Shown here: one piece after another, positions 36,189 to 47,244 of the stretch
Position numbering within the stretch: position 1 is the stretch's first letter
Layout of the letters: the number at the start of each line of letters is the position of its first letter
DNA from: Massilia eurypsychrophila
GTDB taxonomy: Bacteria; Pseudomonadota; Gammaproteobacteria; Burkholderiales; Burkholderiaceae_D
DNA length: 64,000 nucleotides
Assembly: GCF_002760655.1 (NCBI RefSeq)
Contig: NZ_PDOC01000001.1
Span: 372,001 to 436,000, forward strand
Direction of reading: 5' to 3'
The notes under the pieces: model-generated
Seen by the model: the letters and a program-made list of their open reading frames with translations, nothing else
Databases searched by the model: none
What the model was told of the DNA's origin: nothing
Translations under genes and position numbers: made by a program

Positions 36189-37973
36189 CTAACCGGCCGG
36201 CGCCGTTTTTGGCATCGCCACGCCTTCGCGTGCGCTGGCGCGGATCCAGCGTTCGACCTGCTGCTCGAGGATAGTCAGCGGCAGCGCGCCGTTGTCGAGC
36301 ACCGCGCCGTGAAAGCGCCGCAGGTCGAACTTCGGCCCCAGCGCCGCCTGTGCCTTGTCGCGCAGCGCCTTGATGCGCAGCTGGCCGATCTTGTAGGCCA
36401 GCGCATGGCCCGGCGCGGCGATATAACGGTCTACTTCGATCTCGTTGTCGGACGCCGGATTGGCGGTGGTGGCGGCCAGGTAGTCGATCGCCTGCTGGCG
36501 GCTCCAGCCAAGCGCGTGGATGCCGGTGTCGGCCACCAGCCGCGCCGCCCGCAGCAGGTCGGCGTTCAGGTGGCCGAAGGCGGAAAACGGCTCGGCAAAG
36601 AAGCCCAGCTCCGGGCCCAGGCTCTCGGCGTACAGCGCCCAGCCCTCGCCGAATGCCGGGTACCAGCCGAAGCGCCTGAACTCGGGCAGCTCGGCCAGTT
36701 CGTGGGCGCGCGCGACCTGCAGGTGGTGGCCCGGCACGCCCTCGTGCAGGGCCAGCGTCTCGGTTTCCCACAGCGCCCGCGTGGCCAGCCGCGCCGTGTT
36801 GATGACCAGCGCGGCCGGCTGGCCGTCGACCGCCGCTTCATAGTAGGCGGCGCCCTGGAAGTCGGCGCCGGCTTCCTGCGCCGCCTTGACGCCAAGCGGT
36901 TCGGCCGGCCGGGTCTCGAACAGCCGCGGCAAGCCGGCGCTGGCGCGCGCCACCAGCTTGCGGTAGCGCGCCAGCAGCTGCTCCGGGGTGCTGTAGAACA
37001 GCCGCGGGTCGCTGTTGGCAAACGCCGCAAACTGGCGGAAGGTGCCGCGAAAGCCGGTGCGCGCGATCGCCATGCGCATCTCGGCGCCGATGCGCGCCAC
37101 TTCCTTCAGGCCCAGTTTGTGGATGGCGGCCGCGCTCATGTCGGTGCCGGTGTTGTCGGCAATGGCGAACTGGTAGTAGTCGGCGCCGCCGGGCAGGCTG
37201 CTGGCGGCAATGGTGTCGCGCGCGGCCGGCAGGTATTCGATGCGCACGAAGTCTTCCAGCTTTTGCAGCGCCGGCGCCGCCCTGGTGCGCAGCGCGGCCG
37301 GGCCGGCGGCCGCCAGTTCGTCGCGCACCGGCTTGGCGATGGCGCCGGGGATGGCGCGAAACGGCAGGCTCAAGGTCCCAGCGGCCAGGCTCTCGCGCAG
37401 CTGGCGCAGCATCGCCGGCAGCGCGCGCAGCGCAGGTTTGGGCGTCGACCAGCCGCTGCGCAGCGCTTCGCGCATCTGCTCGATCAGGCCGTCGACGTGG
37501 GCCGGCAGCGCGTCGATGCGCGACAGGTAGTTGCGGTAGTCGGCCTCGGTGGCGAACGGCATTTGTGCGACCAGGCGCGGAAACGTCAGGTGGATGCCGT
37601 CCTGCGCGGTGAGCGGCTGCAGGCGGTAGGGATAGAAGGCGGCAGCTTTCAGCGCGCGTTCCTTCTGTTCGACGAACAGGTCGTATGACAGCTGGGTCTG
37701 GCCGGTCAGGCGTTCGCGTTCGATCGCGCGGGCCTGCTCGAGCATCGTGCGTTCGTGCGCGGTGGCGGCGCGGCTGGCGGCCAGCGTGGTGTCGGACAGG
37801 GTGGCGTCGTAGCGGTTGTCGCCGACCGTGGTGGCGAATTCGGGATTGTTTTGCATGCGCCATTGCCAGTCGGCGGCGAACATGGCGCGCGCCTGCTGGT
37901 CCGCGCTGTCCGCGGCCCAAGCCTGCCCGGGCGGTGCGAACATCAGAACACAGATGGCGAACAGTCTACGCAT
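36189..37973 (-). CDS. DUF885 family exported metallopeptidase-like protein
   Basis: A 594-residue protein with a signal peptide ([20 protein letters not shown], cleavage about residue 20). The zinc-binding motif [10 protein letters not shown] (HExxxHH form of the DUF885 group, related to M3/M32 folds) is about two thirds along, with a downstream [12 protein letters not shown] that should give the third ligand (Glu). The long helical N-terminal part fits the family. It should act in the periplasm or outside as a peptidase; the substrate is unknown. It starts 49 bases after prmC on the same strand and may be read from the hemA-prfA-dsbB-prmC transcript. Confidence 0.87.
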   Translation of the reverse strand: MRRLFAICVLMFAPPGQAWAADSADQQARAMFAADWQWRMQNNPEFATTVGDNRYDATLSDTTLAASRAATAHERTMLEQARAIERERLTGQTQLSYDLFVEQKERALKAAAFYPYRLQPLTAQDGIHLTFPRLVAQMPFATEADYRNYLSRIDALPAHVDGLIEQMREALRSGWSTPKPALRALPAMLRQLRESLAAGTLSLPFRAIPGAIAKPVRDELAAAGPAALRTRAAPALQKLEDFVRIEYLPAARDTIAASSLPGGADYYQFAIADNTGTDMSAAAIHKLGLKEVARIGAEMRMAIARTGFRGTFRQFAAFANSDPRLFYSTPEQLLARYRKLVARASAGLPRLFETRPAEPLGVKAAQEAGADFQGAAYYEAAVDGQPAALVINTARLATRALWETETLALHEGVPGHHLQVARAHELAELPEFRRFGWYPAFGEGWALYAESLGPELGFFAEPFSAFGHLNADLLRAARLVADTGIHALGWSRQQAIDYLAATTANPASDNEIEVDRYIAAPGHALAYKIGQLRIKALRDKAQAALGPKFDLRRFHGAVLDNGALPLTILEQQVERWIRASAREGVAMPKTAPAG

Positions 37974-38022
37974 GGGTCATTTTAGCAAAACCGGCCAGGG
38001 TGCAGCGCCGGGTTGACGCCGA

Positions 38023-38844
38023 TTACGCTGCCGCCGCCCGGCCGCCCGAGACGCGTTCGATGCCGGACAGGTCGCGCCAGCTTTGCACGTCGGTGTAGCC
38101 GTCGGCCAACATGGCGCGCACCGCCGCCGCCTGGTCATAGCCGTGTTCGAGCAGCAGCCAGCCGCCGGCGGCCAGGTGCGCCGCGGCGCCGGCGACGATG
38201 GTGCGCAGCGCCGACAGGCCGTCGGCATGGTCGGTCAGCGCCGCTGCCGGCTCGAAGCGCAGGTCGCCTTGCGACAGGTGGACGTCGCCGCTGGCGATGT
38301 AGGGGGGATTGGACGCGATCAGGTCGAACTTTTCGCCGGCCAGCGCGGCGTACCAGTCGCTGTGCAGGAAGCGCACCTGCGCGCCGTTGGCGGCGGCGTT
38401 GGCGCGCGCGACGTCGAGCGCGGCGGCGCTGGCGTCGAGCGCGCTGACGCGGGCGTCGGGCCGGCTGTGCGCGACGGCCACCGCAATGGCGCCGCTGCCG
38501 GTGCCCATGTCGAGCAGCGCGGCGCCAGGGGCGAGCCGTTCGAGCGCCAGTTCGACCAGCAGTTCGGTGTCGGGTCGCGGGATCAGCACCGCGTCGCTGA
38601 CCTTGAAGTCGAGGCCGAAAAACTCGCGCTTGCCGACGATGTAGGCGATCGGTTCGCCCAGCTGGCGGCGCGCCACCAGCGCTTCCAGCGCATCGGCTTC
38701 AGCGGCGCTTAGCGTGCGGTGCGACTGGGTGATCAAGCCGACGCGGGTCAGGCCCAGCGCGTGGCACAGCAGGATGCGGTTTTCCAGCGCATCGAGCGGC
38801 AGCGCCGCCTGCGCCGCGCTGACCGTGGCGCCGGTCAGGTTCAT
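38023..38844 (-). CDS. prmC: Peptide chain release factor N5-glutamine methyltransferase
   Basis: A 273-residue SAM-dependent enzyme that methylates the glutamine of the GGQ motif in RF1 and RF2. The SAM site is LLDMGTGSGAIAVAVA and the substrate-binding motif is SNPPYIAS, diagnostic for this family. An N-terminal helical domain of about 80 residues is present. The ATG at 38844 overlaps the dsbB stop (ATGA); the open frame upstream is only the dsbB shadow. It lies close to prfA, its substrate gene, as is usual. Confidence 0.94.
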   Translation of the reverse strand: MNLTGATVSAAQAALPLDALENRILLCHALGLTRVGLITQSHRTLSAAEADALEALVARRQLGEPIAYIVGKREFFGLDFKVSDAVLIPRPDTELLVELALERLAPGAALLDMGTGSGAIAVAVAHSRPDARVSALDASAAALDVARANAAANGAQVRFLHSDWYAALAGEKFDLIASNPPYIASGDVHLSQGDLRFEPAAALTDHADGLSALRTIVAGAAAHLAAGGWLLLEHGYDQAAAVRAMLADGYTDVQSWRDLSGIERVSGGRAAAA

Positions 38845-39311
38845 GCGCGGCGGCGAAACAGCAGGTACGCCAGCGAGACGGCCAGCAGCACGAACCAGAC
38901 CGCCGACCACTGCGGGATCGACAGGCCGAGCAGGGTGTCGCGCGCGTCTTCGCACAGGCCGTCGGCCTGGAACAACCACGGCATCATGGTGGCGGTGGGG
39001 ATCTTGTTGAGCATCGTCTCCATCGGGTCGATGCCGCACGACAGGCCGGGATGGGCCAGCACCCACAGGTGCTTGCCGACCACGCCGAGGCCGCCGAGTG
39101 CGCCCAGCAGGCCAAGGCCGGCGCCGATGCGCGGCTTGCCGCCGTAGGCGCCGACCGCGCAGCACAGCGCGATGGCGAGGAACAGGTAGCGCTGGATCAC
39201 GCACAGGGGGCAGGGCAGCAGGTTCTGCACGTGCTGCAGGTACAGCGCGACGCCGATCAGGGCGAGGCAGACGGAGGCGATGGCGAGCAGCAGGCTACGG
39301 GATGTGATCAT
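38841..39311 (-). CDS. dsbB: Disulfide bond formation protein B
   Basis: A 156-residue inner-membrane quinone reductase that reoxidises DsbA. Four spans are visible. The first redox pair is LLPCPLCVIQRY and the second pair is made by the cysteines in LSCGIDP and DGLCEDA on the second periplasmic loop. QRYLFL after the first pair contains the quinone-site arginine. The ATG at 39311 is the family start. It is placed between prfA and prmC and overlaps prmC by four bases, an uncommon but coherent cotranscribed arrangement. Confidence 0.92.
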   Translation of the reverse strand: MITSRSLLLAIASVCLALIGVALYLQHVQNLLPCPLCVIQRYLFLAIALCCAVGAYGGKPRIGAGLGLLGALGGLGVVGKHLWVLAHPGLSCGIDPMETMLNKIPTATMMPWLFQADGLCEDARDTLLGLSIPQWSAVWFVLLAVSLAYLLFRRRA

Positions 39312-39367
39312 GGTTTTCGGTTTGGCGTTGAGGGCAGCGGTGATTTTCGCATACAACCACGATAGGC

Positions 39368-40444
39368 TTAGTCGCCGAGCGCGGCGAGCAGTTCGGCCTG
39401 GTGCTCGGCGGCGAGGGCGTTGGTCAAGTCGGTCAGCTCGCCGTCCATGATGAAATCGAGCTTGTAGAGCGTCAGGTTGATGCGGTGGTCGGTCATGCGC
39501 CCCTGCGGGAAATTGTAGGTGCGGATACGCTCGCTGCGGTCGCCCGAGCCGATCAGGCTCTTGCGGGTGGCCGCTTCCTTCGACTGCTGCTCGCGCAGCT
39601 GCACGTCCTTGATGCGAGCGGCCAGCACTTTCAGCGCCGAGGCCTTGTTCTTGTGCTGGCTGCGGTCGTCCTGGCACTCGACCACGATCCCGGACGGCAG
39701 GTGGGTGATGCGCACCGCCGAATCGGTCTTGTTGATGTGCTGCCCGCCGGCGCCGGACGCGCGGTAGGTGTCGATGCGCAGGTCGGCCGGGTTGATGTTG
39801 ACGTCTTCGACTTCATCGGCCTCCGGCATTACCGCCACCGTGCAGGCCGAGGTGTGGATGCGGCCTTGCGTTTCGGTGGCCGGCACGCGCTGCACGCGGT
39901 GGCCGCCCGACTCGAACTTGAGCTTGGAGTAGGCGCCGTTGCCGACCAGGCGCACGATCACTTCGCGGTAGCCGCCCAGGTCAGAGGCCGACTCCGACAC
40001 CATCTCGACCTGCCAGCGATTGCGCTCGGCGAAGCGCGTGTACATGCGCAGCAGGTCGCCGGCGAACAGCGCCGACTCGTCGCCGCCGGTGCCGGCGCGG
40101 ATCTCGAGGAAGATGTTGCGATCGTCGTTGACGTCCTTCGGCAGCAGCATCTTCTGCAGCTCGGTCTCGAGCTGGGCCTGGCGGGCGCGCGCCGTCTCGA
40201 TTTCTTCCTGCGCGAAGTCCTTCATGTCCGGGTCGGCCAGCATGTCCTGCGCTTCGGCGAGGTCGGCGCCGGCGGCCTGGAACTGGTGGTACAGCGCCAC
40301 CAGCGGGCCGATCTCGGCGTGCTCGCGCGTCATTTTGCGGTAGCTGTCCATGTTCGACGTCGCGCCTTCGGTCATCAACAGTTCGTCGAGTTCGACCAGG
40401 CGGTTGGCCAGTTGGTCCAGCTTGGCCAGCATGGATGGTTTCAT
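39368..40444 (-). CDS. prfA: Peptide chain release factor 1
   Basis: A 358-residue RF1, which reads UAA and UAG. The codon-recognition PxT element is VPATE, the catalytic GGQ lies in [19 protein letters not shown], and the N-terminal [13 protein letters not shown] coil region is normal. Length and order fit RF1 rather than RF2 (no frameshift site). It follows hemA, the classical hemA-prfA pair, separated by 81 bases, and precedes dsbB and prmC. Confidence 0.97.
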   Translation of the reverse strand: MKPSMLAKLDQLANRLVELDELLMTEGATSNMDSYRKMTREHAEIGPLVALYHQFQAAGADLAEAQDMLADPDMKDFAQEEIETARARQAQLETELQKMLLPKDVNDDRNIFLEIRAGTGGDESALFAGDLLRMYTRFAERNRWQVEMVSESASDLGGYREVIVRLVGNGAYSKLKFESGGHRVQRVPATETQGRIHTSACTVAVMPEADEVEDVNINPADLRIDTYRASGAGGQHINKTDSAVRITHLPSGIVVECQDDRSQHKNKASALKVLAARIKDVQLREQQSKEAATRKSLIGSGDRSERIRTYNFPQGRMTDHRINLTLYKLDFIMDGELTDLTNALAAEHQAELLAALGD

Positions 40445-40525
40445 AGGAGTGCCTTGAACGGGAATGGGGAACGACAGCGGAACGGCGGGAGGACCGCGCG
40501 GGCGGCCGGTGGTGCGGGAGGGACG

Positions 40526-41800
40526 CTAACGGCGGCCGCGGAACAGCTGCGGCAGCAGCGCGGCCAGGCGGGCGCGCTCGTCGCCCTGGGCGCGGTGCAG
40601 CGCCTGCTGCGGGCCGTGCAGGAACTTGGCGGTCAGCCCTTTCGACAGGGCGTCGAGTACCGCTTCGACGTCGTCGCCGCGCGCCAGCATCTTGCGCGCG
40701 CGTTCGAGTTCGAACAAGCGCATTACTTCGCTCGATTCGTGCAGGTCCTGGATCACCGGCACCACCGCGCGATCGCCCACCCAGTGCATGAAGGACTGCA
40801 CGCGCGTGTCGATGATCGCTTCGGCCTGCGCCACCGCGGCCTGGCGGCTTTCGAGGCCGGTCTGCACCACCTGGCCGAGATCGTCGACGGTGTAGAGGAA
40901 GACATCGTCGAGGCGCGCCACTTCCGGCTCGATATCGCGCGGCACCGCCAGGTCGACCATGAACATCGGCTTGTGGCGGCGCGCCTTGATTGCGCGCTCG
41001 ACCAGGCCCAGGCCAATCAGCGGCAGCGACGACGCGGTGCACGAGATGACGATGTCGAACTGGCCCAGCTGCTCGGGCAGCGCGGCGAGCGTGATGGCGC
41101 GGCCGTTGAAGCGCTCGGCGAGCGTCTCGCCGCGCTCCATGGTGCGGTTGGCAACCGTGATCGATTTCGGGTTGTGCGCGGCGAAGTGGGTGGCGCACAG
41201 CTCGATCATTTCGCCGGCGCCGATGAACAGCACGTTCTGGTCGGAGATCTTGTCGAAGATGCGCTGCGACAGGCGCACCGCGGCGGCGGCCATCGACACG
41301 CTGTGGGCGCCGATCGCGGTGGTGCTGCGCACTTCCTTGGCCACCGAAAAACTGCGCTGGAACATCTGGTGCAGGTAGGTGCCGAGGCCTCCGGCCTCGT
41401 CGGCGTGGCGCACCGCGTCCTTCATCTGGCCGAGGATCTGCGGCTCGCCCAGCACCATCGAGTCGAGGCCGGAGGCGACGCGGAAGGCGTGGCGCACCGC
41501 CTGGTCCTGCGGCAGCATGTACAGGTGCGGGCGCAGTTCGGCGACGTTCAGCTGGTGGTAATCGGCCAGGAAGCAGGCGCTCGCCTCGAGCGGATTGGGC
41601 GCGCGGCTGGCGGCGTACATCTCGGTGCGGTTGCAGGTCGACAGGATCGCCGCTTCGTCGCCGCCTTGCTGGTCGATGCGGGCAAACCAGCCGCGCGCCG
41701 CCCGCACCGCCTGACCGAGCTGGTCAGGCGCCAGCGCCAGTTGCTCGCGTAGCGAGACCGGTGCGGTGGTGTGGTTGAGGCCGACGGCGATCAGTTGCAT
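40526..41800 (-). CDS. hemA: Glutamyl-tRNA reductase
   Basis: A 424-residue enzyme reducing glutamyl-tRNA to glutamate-1-semialdehyde at the start of haem synthesis. The active cysteine is in STCNRTEMY. The NADPH domain contains [17 protein letters not shown], and [26 protein letters not shown] is the family hallmark, followed by the C-terminal dimerisation helices. The N-terminal '[16 protein letters not shown]' is normal. It is transcribed leftward from a promoter that must lie within or next to the repeat block at 41881-42156. Confidence 0.96.
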   Translation of the reverse strand: MQLIAVGLNHTTAPVSLREQLALAPDQLGQAVRAARGWFARIDQQGGDEAAILSTCNRTEMYAASRAPNPLEASACFLADYHQLNVAELRPHLYMLPQDQAVRHAFRVASGLDSMVLGEPQILGQMKDAVRHADEAGGLGTYLHQMFQRSFSVAKEVRSTTAIGAHSVSMAAAAVRLSQRIFDKISDQNVLFIGAGEMIELCATHFAAHNPKSITVANRTMERGETLAERFNGRAITLAALPEQLGQFDIVISCTASSLPLIGLGLVERAIKARRHKPMFMVDLAVPRDIEPEVARLDDVFLYTVDDLGQVVQTGLESRQAAVAQAEAIIDTRVQSFMHWVGDRAVVPVIQDLHESSEVMRLFELERARKMLARGDDVEAVLDALSKGLTAKFLHGPQQALHRAQGDERARLAALLPQLFRGRR

Positions 41801-41880
41801 GTTGGTGCAGATGGGGGAATCAAGCCGACATTATAACTTGGATGGCCCGGGACATTCACGGCGTCGCCCAAAATTGGTGC
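41801..41880. other. hemA upstream region
   Basis: The 80 bases between the hemA ATG and the repeat block contain AT-rich TTATAACTT (41830-41838), the likeliest promoter core for leftward hemA transcription. No operator was seen. Confidence 0.3.
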
Positions 41881-42156
41881 GTTGCGGCAACCAGTCGTTT
41901 CCCCAAAACCAGGGTCAGACCCCGTTTTTATTCGGTCGAAGGACGATGCGCCGCTTGATCAAACGGGTCTGACCCTGGTTTTGAGGCAACAAACCGGGTC
42001 TGGCCCCGGGTTTGGAATGTTGCGGCAACCAGTCGTTTCCCTAAAACCAGGGTCAGACCCCGTTTTTATTCGGTCGAAGGTCGATGCGCCGCTCGATTAA
42101 ACGGGTCTGACCCTGGTTTTGAGGCAACACCGCGGCTGATCCCCGGTTTTGGCGTG
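41881..42156. repeat. Tandem duplication of a 138-bp unit carrying 66-bp inverted-repeat elements B1 and B2
   Basis: Unit 1 is 41881-42018 and unit 2 42019-42156. Each begins with the small palindrome GTTGCGGCAAC. Each contains an inverted repeat whose core runs from AGGGTCAGACCC to GGGTCTGACCCT: B1 41911-41976 and B2 42049-42114, both exactly 66 bases, flanked outward by AAAACC/GGTTTT so the full arms are about 18 bases. Unit 1 ends with a degenerate third palindrome near 41991-42013 (CCGGGTCTGGCCCCGGG). The first 110 bases of the units differ at only a few positions; the tails have diverged. The block lies between the orphan response regulator gene and hemA. Confidence 0.88.
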
Positions 42157-42181
42157 CGCAAGCGTGGGCGGTGCAAGTTTG

Positions 42182-42871
42182 CTAGGCGCCCATCTTTTCG
42201 AGGCGGTAGCCGTAGCTGTAGACGGGCACCAGGCGAAAGCCGTTTTCGGGGCGCAGCTGCAGCTTGTTGCGCACCCGCGACACGTGGGTGTCCATGGTGC
42301 GCGACGGCAGCGCCGTCTCGCGGATCCATACCGCTTCGTGGATGTAGGCGCGCGACAGCGGCCGGCCGATGTTGCGAAAGAACAGCAGCGCCAGGTAGAA
42401 CTCCTTGTGGGTGACGTCGATTACCGCGCCGTCCATCAGCAGCCGCCCGGGCCGCGTCTCGAACACGTACTGGCCAAACTGCAGCTGCTCGGCGCCGTTT
42501 TGCGACGGATAGGCGCGCCGCAGCAGGGCCTGCACGCGCGCCAGCAACTCGCCGCGGCGCAAGGGCTTGATCATGTAGTCGTCGGCGCCGGCGCCAATGC
42601 CGGCGACGATGTCGTCTTCACCGGAGTTGCCGGTGACGAACATCATCGGCGTGTGCGCCGGCAGCTTCTCCTTGGCGCTCCGCAGGATTTGGGCGCCGGA
42701 CAGGTCATCGACATGCCAATCGAGAATCAGCATATCGAAGCTGTCTTTCTTGAGCATGCCGAGCATGTCCTTGCCGCTGTCGAAAGCCTGGCAAGCATGC
42801 CCGGCCCCTGTCAGCACCTGGCAGATCAGGTCGGCCTGGCTGCGATCGTTGTCGAGGACGGCTATTCTCAT
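42182..42871 (-). CDS. Orphan OmpR-type response regulator
   Basis: A 229-residue regulator. The receiver starts MRIAVLDNDRSQADLI; the usual second acidic residue pair is D-N-D, the phospho-acceptor Asp is in LILDWHV (about residue 51) and the Lys in MIKPLRRGEL. The winged-helix DNA-binding domain follows (VIDVTHKEFYLALLFFRN, then SRTMDTHVSRVRNKL). No histidine kinase gene is next to it. It is read leftward and followed by the repeat block. Targets are unknown. Confidence 0.9.
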   Translation of the reverse strand: MRIAVLDNDRSQADLICQVLTGAGHACQAFDSGKDMLGMLKKDSFDMLILDWHVDDLSGAQILRSAKEKLPAHTPMMFVTGNSGEDDIVAGIGAGADDYMIKPLRRGELLARVQALLRRAYPSQNGAEQLQFGQYVFETRPGRLLMDGAVIDVTHKEFYLALLFFRNIGRPLSRAYIHEAVWIRETALPSRTMDTHVSRVRNKLQLRPENGFRLVPVYSYGYRLEKMGA

Positions 42872-43113
42872 AGGTGCGGGCTATCGGCAGGATGTTGAGC
42901 GATTTGTAGGAGCTAACCTACATGCGCTAATGAATAGTTACCTGAAATACTACAGACATTTACAAACCAATGCTACAAAAATAGCAAGTTTTTTAGGTCC
43001 GCCAGAGCCCGCCCTAGCGTGCATTTCACGAAACAATAACAAGGTACACTGGAAAAACCCCGATATCAATGGGCCTTTATCGATCGATAGAGTCCACCAA
43101 CAGGAGAGTGGCG
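42872..43113. other. AT-rich divergent intergenic region
   Basis: About 240 bases of clearly lower GC between the leftward response regulator and the rightward DUF697-like gene. It should hold both promoters. No repeat or hairpin stood out; CAGGAGAG at 43101-43108 is the ribosome site of the rightward gene. Confidence 0.35.
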
Positions 43114-43617
43114 ATGGCAGATGCGCTGGCAACTGACTGGGGATTAATTCCCGGTAACAATAAGGAGATCGCCCTGGTGCGCGAGCGGTGCCGCCGGCTG
43201 GTGCGCAAGCGCGCGACGATGGCGGCCGGTTTTTCGGCCATCCCGGTGCCGGGGCTGGACGTGGTGTCGGACCTGTCGCTGTTTACCCGCCTGGTCGACG
43301 AGGTCAACGAGCAGTTTGGCCTGACGCAAGAGCAGGTCGACCGGCTGCAGCCGAAGTTTCGCCTGATGGCGTACGAAGCGGCCGTCAGCGTCGGCGGCAT
43401 GCTGGTCGGCCGGCTCGTCACGCGCCAACTGCTGCTGAAGGTATTCAGGATGGTCGGCGTCAGGATCGCCAGCAAGACCGCGGCCAAGCTGGTGCCGATC
43501 GCCGGCTCGCTGGTGTCGGCGGCGATCGGCTTCGCCATGTTCAAAAAGCTGGGCTACCAGCACGTGGAAGCGTGCGCCCGGGTCGCCGACCAGCTGCAGG
43601 TCGCCCGCCCGGCGTAA
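43114..43617 (+). CDS. DUF697-like small membrane-associated protein
   Basis: A 167-residue protein from the ATG at 43114, chosen for its CAGGAGAG site; the frame is open to 43069. A basic N-terminal region (RERCRRLVRKRATMAAGF) is followed by SAIPVPGLDVVSDLSLF and a hydrophobic glycine-rich C-terminal part (LVPIAGSLVSAAIGFAMFKKLG). This pattern resembles DUF697/YcjF-type proteins that associate with membranes next to GTPases, but no GTPase gene is adjacent. The role is unknown. It converges on minE. Confidence 0.65.
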   Translation: MADALATDWGLIPGNNKEIALVRERCRRLVRKRATMAAGFSAIPVPGLDVVSDLSLFTRLVDEVNEQFGLTQEQVDRLQPKFRLMAYEAAVSVGGMLVGRLVTRQLLLKVFRMVGVRIASKTAAKLVPIAGSLVSAAIGFAMFKKLGYQHVEACARVADQLQVARPA

Positions 43618-43640
43618 CGCCGGCGCGGCGGCCCGGCAGA

Positions 43641-43892
43641 TCAGGCGTCCGGCAGCACCACGTTGACCTCGAGGACCTCGAGGTTGCCCTGGCGGTCGAG
43701 CGAGAGCTTGATGTTGTCGGCGCTGACCTTGGTGTACTTCGAGATCACCTCGATCAGCTCGCGGTGCAGGGCCGGCAGGAAATCCGGTCCGGCCCGGCCG
43801 GTGCGTTCGCGCGCGATGATGATCTGCAGACGTTCCTTGGCTGCGGTCGCGGTTTTCGCCTTGGGGGGGAACAGGAAAGAAAGCAGGGCCAT
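43641..43892 (-). CDS. minE: Cell division topological specificity factor MinE
   Basis: An 83-residue MinE. The amphipathic membrane-binding start MALLSFLFPPK is followed by the MinD-stimulating helix AKERLQIIIARERTG and the beta-rich dimerisation domain (LIEVISKYTKVSADNIKLSL). The ATG at 43892 is the family start. MinE displaces MinD from the membrane and drives pole-to-pole oscillation that places the division ring at mid-cell. It starts one base after the minD stop. Confidence 0.95.
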   Translation of the reverse strand: MALLSFLFPPKAKTATAAKERLQIIIARERTGRAGPDFLPALHRELIEVISKYTKVSADNIKLSLDRQGNLEVLEVNVVLPDA

Positions 43893-43893
43893 A

Positions 43894-44709
43894 TCACTTC
43901 GTCCCAAAGATACGCTGCAGGAATCCTGGCTTTTCATAGCTGGTAAACCGCAGCGGCAGGTCGGCGCCAAGGAAGCGCGAAACCACGTCTTCGTATGCCT
44001 CGGCGACGTCGGTGCCCTTGAAATGGATCGCCGGATTGCCCTGGTTCGAAGCGTGCAGCACCGATTCCGATTCCGGAATGATGCCGATCAGCGGAATGCG
44101 CAGGATTTCCTGCACGTCCTGGTACGACAGCATCTCGTCGTTCTCCACCCGCTTCGGCGAATAACGCGTGATCAACAGGTGCTCCTTGACCGGCTCGGCG
44201 CCGGTCTGGGCGCGGCGCGACTTGGCCTGGATGATGCCCAGGATGCGGTCCGAATCGCGCACCGACGACACTTCCGGGTTGGTGACGATGATCGCTTCGT
44301 CGGCGAACGTCAGCGCCATCAGGGCGCCGTGCTCAATGCCGGCCGGCGAATCGCAGACGATGTACTCGAAGCCCATGTTGATCAGGTCGTGCAGCACGCG
44401 CTCGACGCCTTCTTCCGACAGCGCGTCCTTGTCGCGCGTCTGCGATGCCGGCAGGATGAACAGGTTCTCGCAGTGCTTGTCCTTGATCAGCGCCTGGTTC
44501 AGCGTCGCTTCGCCGTTGACGACGTTGATCAGGTCATACACGACGCGCCGCTCGCAACCCATGATCAGGTCGAGGTTACGCAGGCCAACGTCGAAGTCGA
44601 GTACCGCGGTCTTGTGGCCGCGGCTCGCCAGGCCGGTGGAAAAGCTGGCGCTGGAGGTGGTCTTGCCGACGCCGCCCTTGCCGGATGTCACAACAATAAT
44701 TCGTGCCAC
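43894..44709 (-). CDS. minD: Septum site-determining ATPase MinD
   Basis: A 271-residue ParA-like ATPase. The deviant Walker A VTSGKGGVGKTTSSA is at residues 6-20, the switch region is CDSPAGIE, and the C-terminal amphipathic membrane-targeting helix is GFLQRIFG. ATP-bound MinD sits on the membrane, recruits MinC and is released by MinE. It lies between minC and minE in the standard order. Confidence 0.97.
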   Translation of the reverse strand: MARIIVVTSGKGGVGKTTSSASFSTGLASRGHKTAVLDFDVGLRNLDLIMGCERRVVYDLINVVNGEATLNQALIKDKHCENLFILPASQTRDKDALSEEGVERVLHDLINMGFEYIVCDSPAGIEHGALMALTFADEAIIVTNPEVSSVRDSDRILGIIQAKSRRAQTGAEPVKEHLLITRYSPKRVENDEMLSYQDVQEILRIPLIGIIPESESVLHASNQGNPAIHFKGTDVAEAYEDVVSRFLGADLPLRFTSYEKPGFLQRIFGTK

Positions 44710-44750
44710 TTATAGGTCCTTTGAAGTGTTGGGAGATAAGGCTCGAGCCA

Positions 44751-45527
44751 TTAGGCTCGGGAAGCCGGACTGAGCGATAGTATATCGATTCGGTCCCCCA
44801 CTAATCGGATTTGCGCCGGCTGGCGCGCCATCTCGGGCGGGAAGCCGTCGTCGAAGGTGCGGTACACGCCGGCAATCGAAACGAGCTCGGGTTGCATGGA
44901 CAGCGCGAAGATGCGCGCCTCGGCATTGCCCGAAGCGCCAGCGAGCGCGCGCCCGTTGAGCGGTGCATAAATATGGATGCTGCCGTCGGCGATCACTTCG
45001 GCGCCGTTGTTGACGGCGGCGGTGATGATCAGGTCGCAGCCACGCGCATAGATGCGCTGGCCGGCGCGCACCGGGGTGTCGATGATCATCGCGCCGGGCG
45101 ATACGACTGCGGTGACCGCCGCCGGTACCGGCGTTGCCGCTGCCACCGGCGTTGCAACAGCCGCCGGCGCACTGGCCGGCGCGTCGTCGGCGCGCGGCTT
45201 GGCGCCGCTGCTGCCGTCGTCGAGCGACAGGCCGCGCGCGCGGATGGCGTCGGCCATCGCCGGCGTGGCGCCGCGCACGGCGACCGCGTTCAGGCGGTAT
45301 TTCTTGAGCAGGTCGACCAGCGCGCGCCAGTCGATGGCCGGTGCGCCCTCGGCAATCGCGCCGACGTCGATGACGGCAAACTCATCTTCAAAAAAGTCCG
45401 ACACGCCACCGGTCATTTGCTTCAATGCAGCGTCGATGGCCAGCGGGTCGGCCGAGTGAAGGATCGCCGAGATGGCGACGACGGTGGAAATCTTGATTTC
45501 GATAGGCAGTTTGGAACTTTTTTGCAT
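44751..45527 (-). CDS. minC: Septum site-determining protein MinC
   Basis: A 258-residue division inhibitor. The N-terminal FtsZ-binding domain is about residues 1-110. A Pro/Ala/Val-rich linker (about 115-150, [20 protein letters not shown]) follows, and then the beta-helical MinD-binding domain with [20 protein letters not shown] and [15 protein letters not shown]. The linker is longer than in E. coli MinC (231 residues). Its ATG at 45527 starts the minCDE operon. Confidence 0.95.
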   Translation of the reverse strand: MQKSSKLPIEIKISTVVAISAILHSADPLAIDAALKQMTGGVSDFFEDEFAVIDVGAIAEGAPAIDWRALVDLLKKYRLNAVAVRGATPAMADAIRARGLSLDDGSSGAKPRADDAPASAPAAVATPVAAATPVPAAVTAVVSPGAMIIDTPVRAGQRIYARGCDLIITAAVNNGAEVIADGSIHIYAPLNGRALAGASGNAEARIFALSMQPELVSIAGVYRTFDDGFPPEMARQPAQIRLVGDRIDILSLSPASRA

Positions 45528-46020
45528 AGACCGAGTTCGTGAGAGTTGGGCAGGTGTCGCCCAATTGCTGCAGGCCCGTGCATTCTACTGTGAAATTTGC
45601 TGGAGGGGGAGTGTTTGCAAGGTGGTTCCGCTTGGCAACAAACCCTAGGGCCGCTTGGCTCGCCGCAAGGTTGGCCCCTGCGCCGATGAACTGCGGCGCG
45701 AAATTTCAGCCTAACGATAAAGACAGCTTTCCTTTCGTGAATAAGCTGATAAGATTGATCGTGCTCAGATTCCGACATGAACCGAAAACTACCATGGATC
45801 CTTTGCCGCTTCGGGCACTCCCGGTTTTCGATGGCTGCAGCAACGGCGGCGCGCCGACCTGGCGCGCGCCGATGCCGGAGCTGCCGCCGCCGGCCACTCC
45901 CGGCGCCGCGGCGCACCGGCCAGCCTTGCCGGACACGTAGCGCCGGCGCCTTCCGCCTTTGGGCCGGACGCCGACTTGACAACCACACTGGCCCAGCGCC
46001 AGCAAAACTCGGAGATTGAC
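45528..46020. other. Divergent region between minC and phaA
   Basis: Nearly 500 bases with no gene I can support. It should contain the minC promoter on the left and the phaA promoter on the right; TTGACA occurs at about 45976 but without a clear -10 box. An open frame from an ATG near 45792 to 45940 (about 48 Pro/Ala-rich residues) has no ribosome site and no recognised family. Confidence 0.4.
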
Positions 46021-47199
<1,179 letters not shown>

Positions 47200-47244
47200 T
47201 ACCCGATTTTTTAGCAGTAGAAACGCACGACGGAGGAGACAAAA

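Noticed and set aside
41881-42156. Tandem units as a CRISPR array
   Set aside because: Only two units of 138 bp with inverted-repeat content, no short direct repeats with unique spacers, and no cas genes.
45792-45940. A 48-residue Pro/Ala-rich frame before phaA
   Set aside because: No ribosome site and no recognised family; likely chance in GC-rich DNA.
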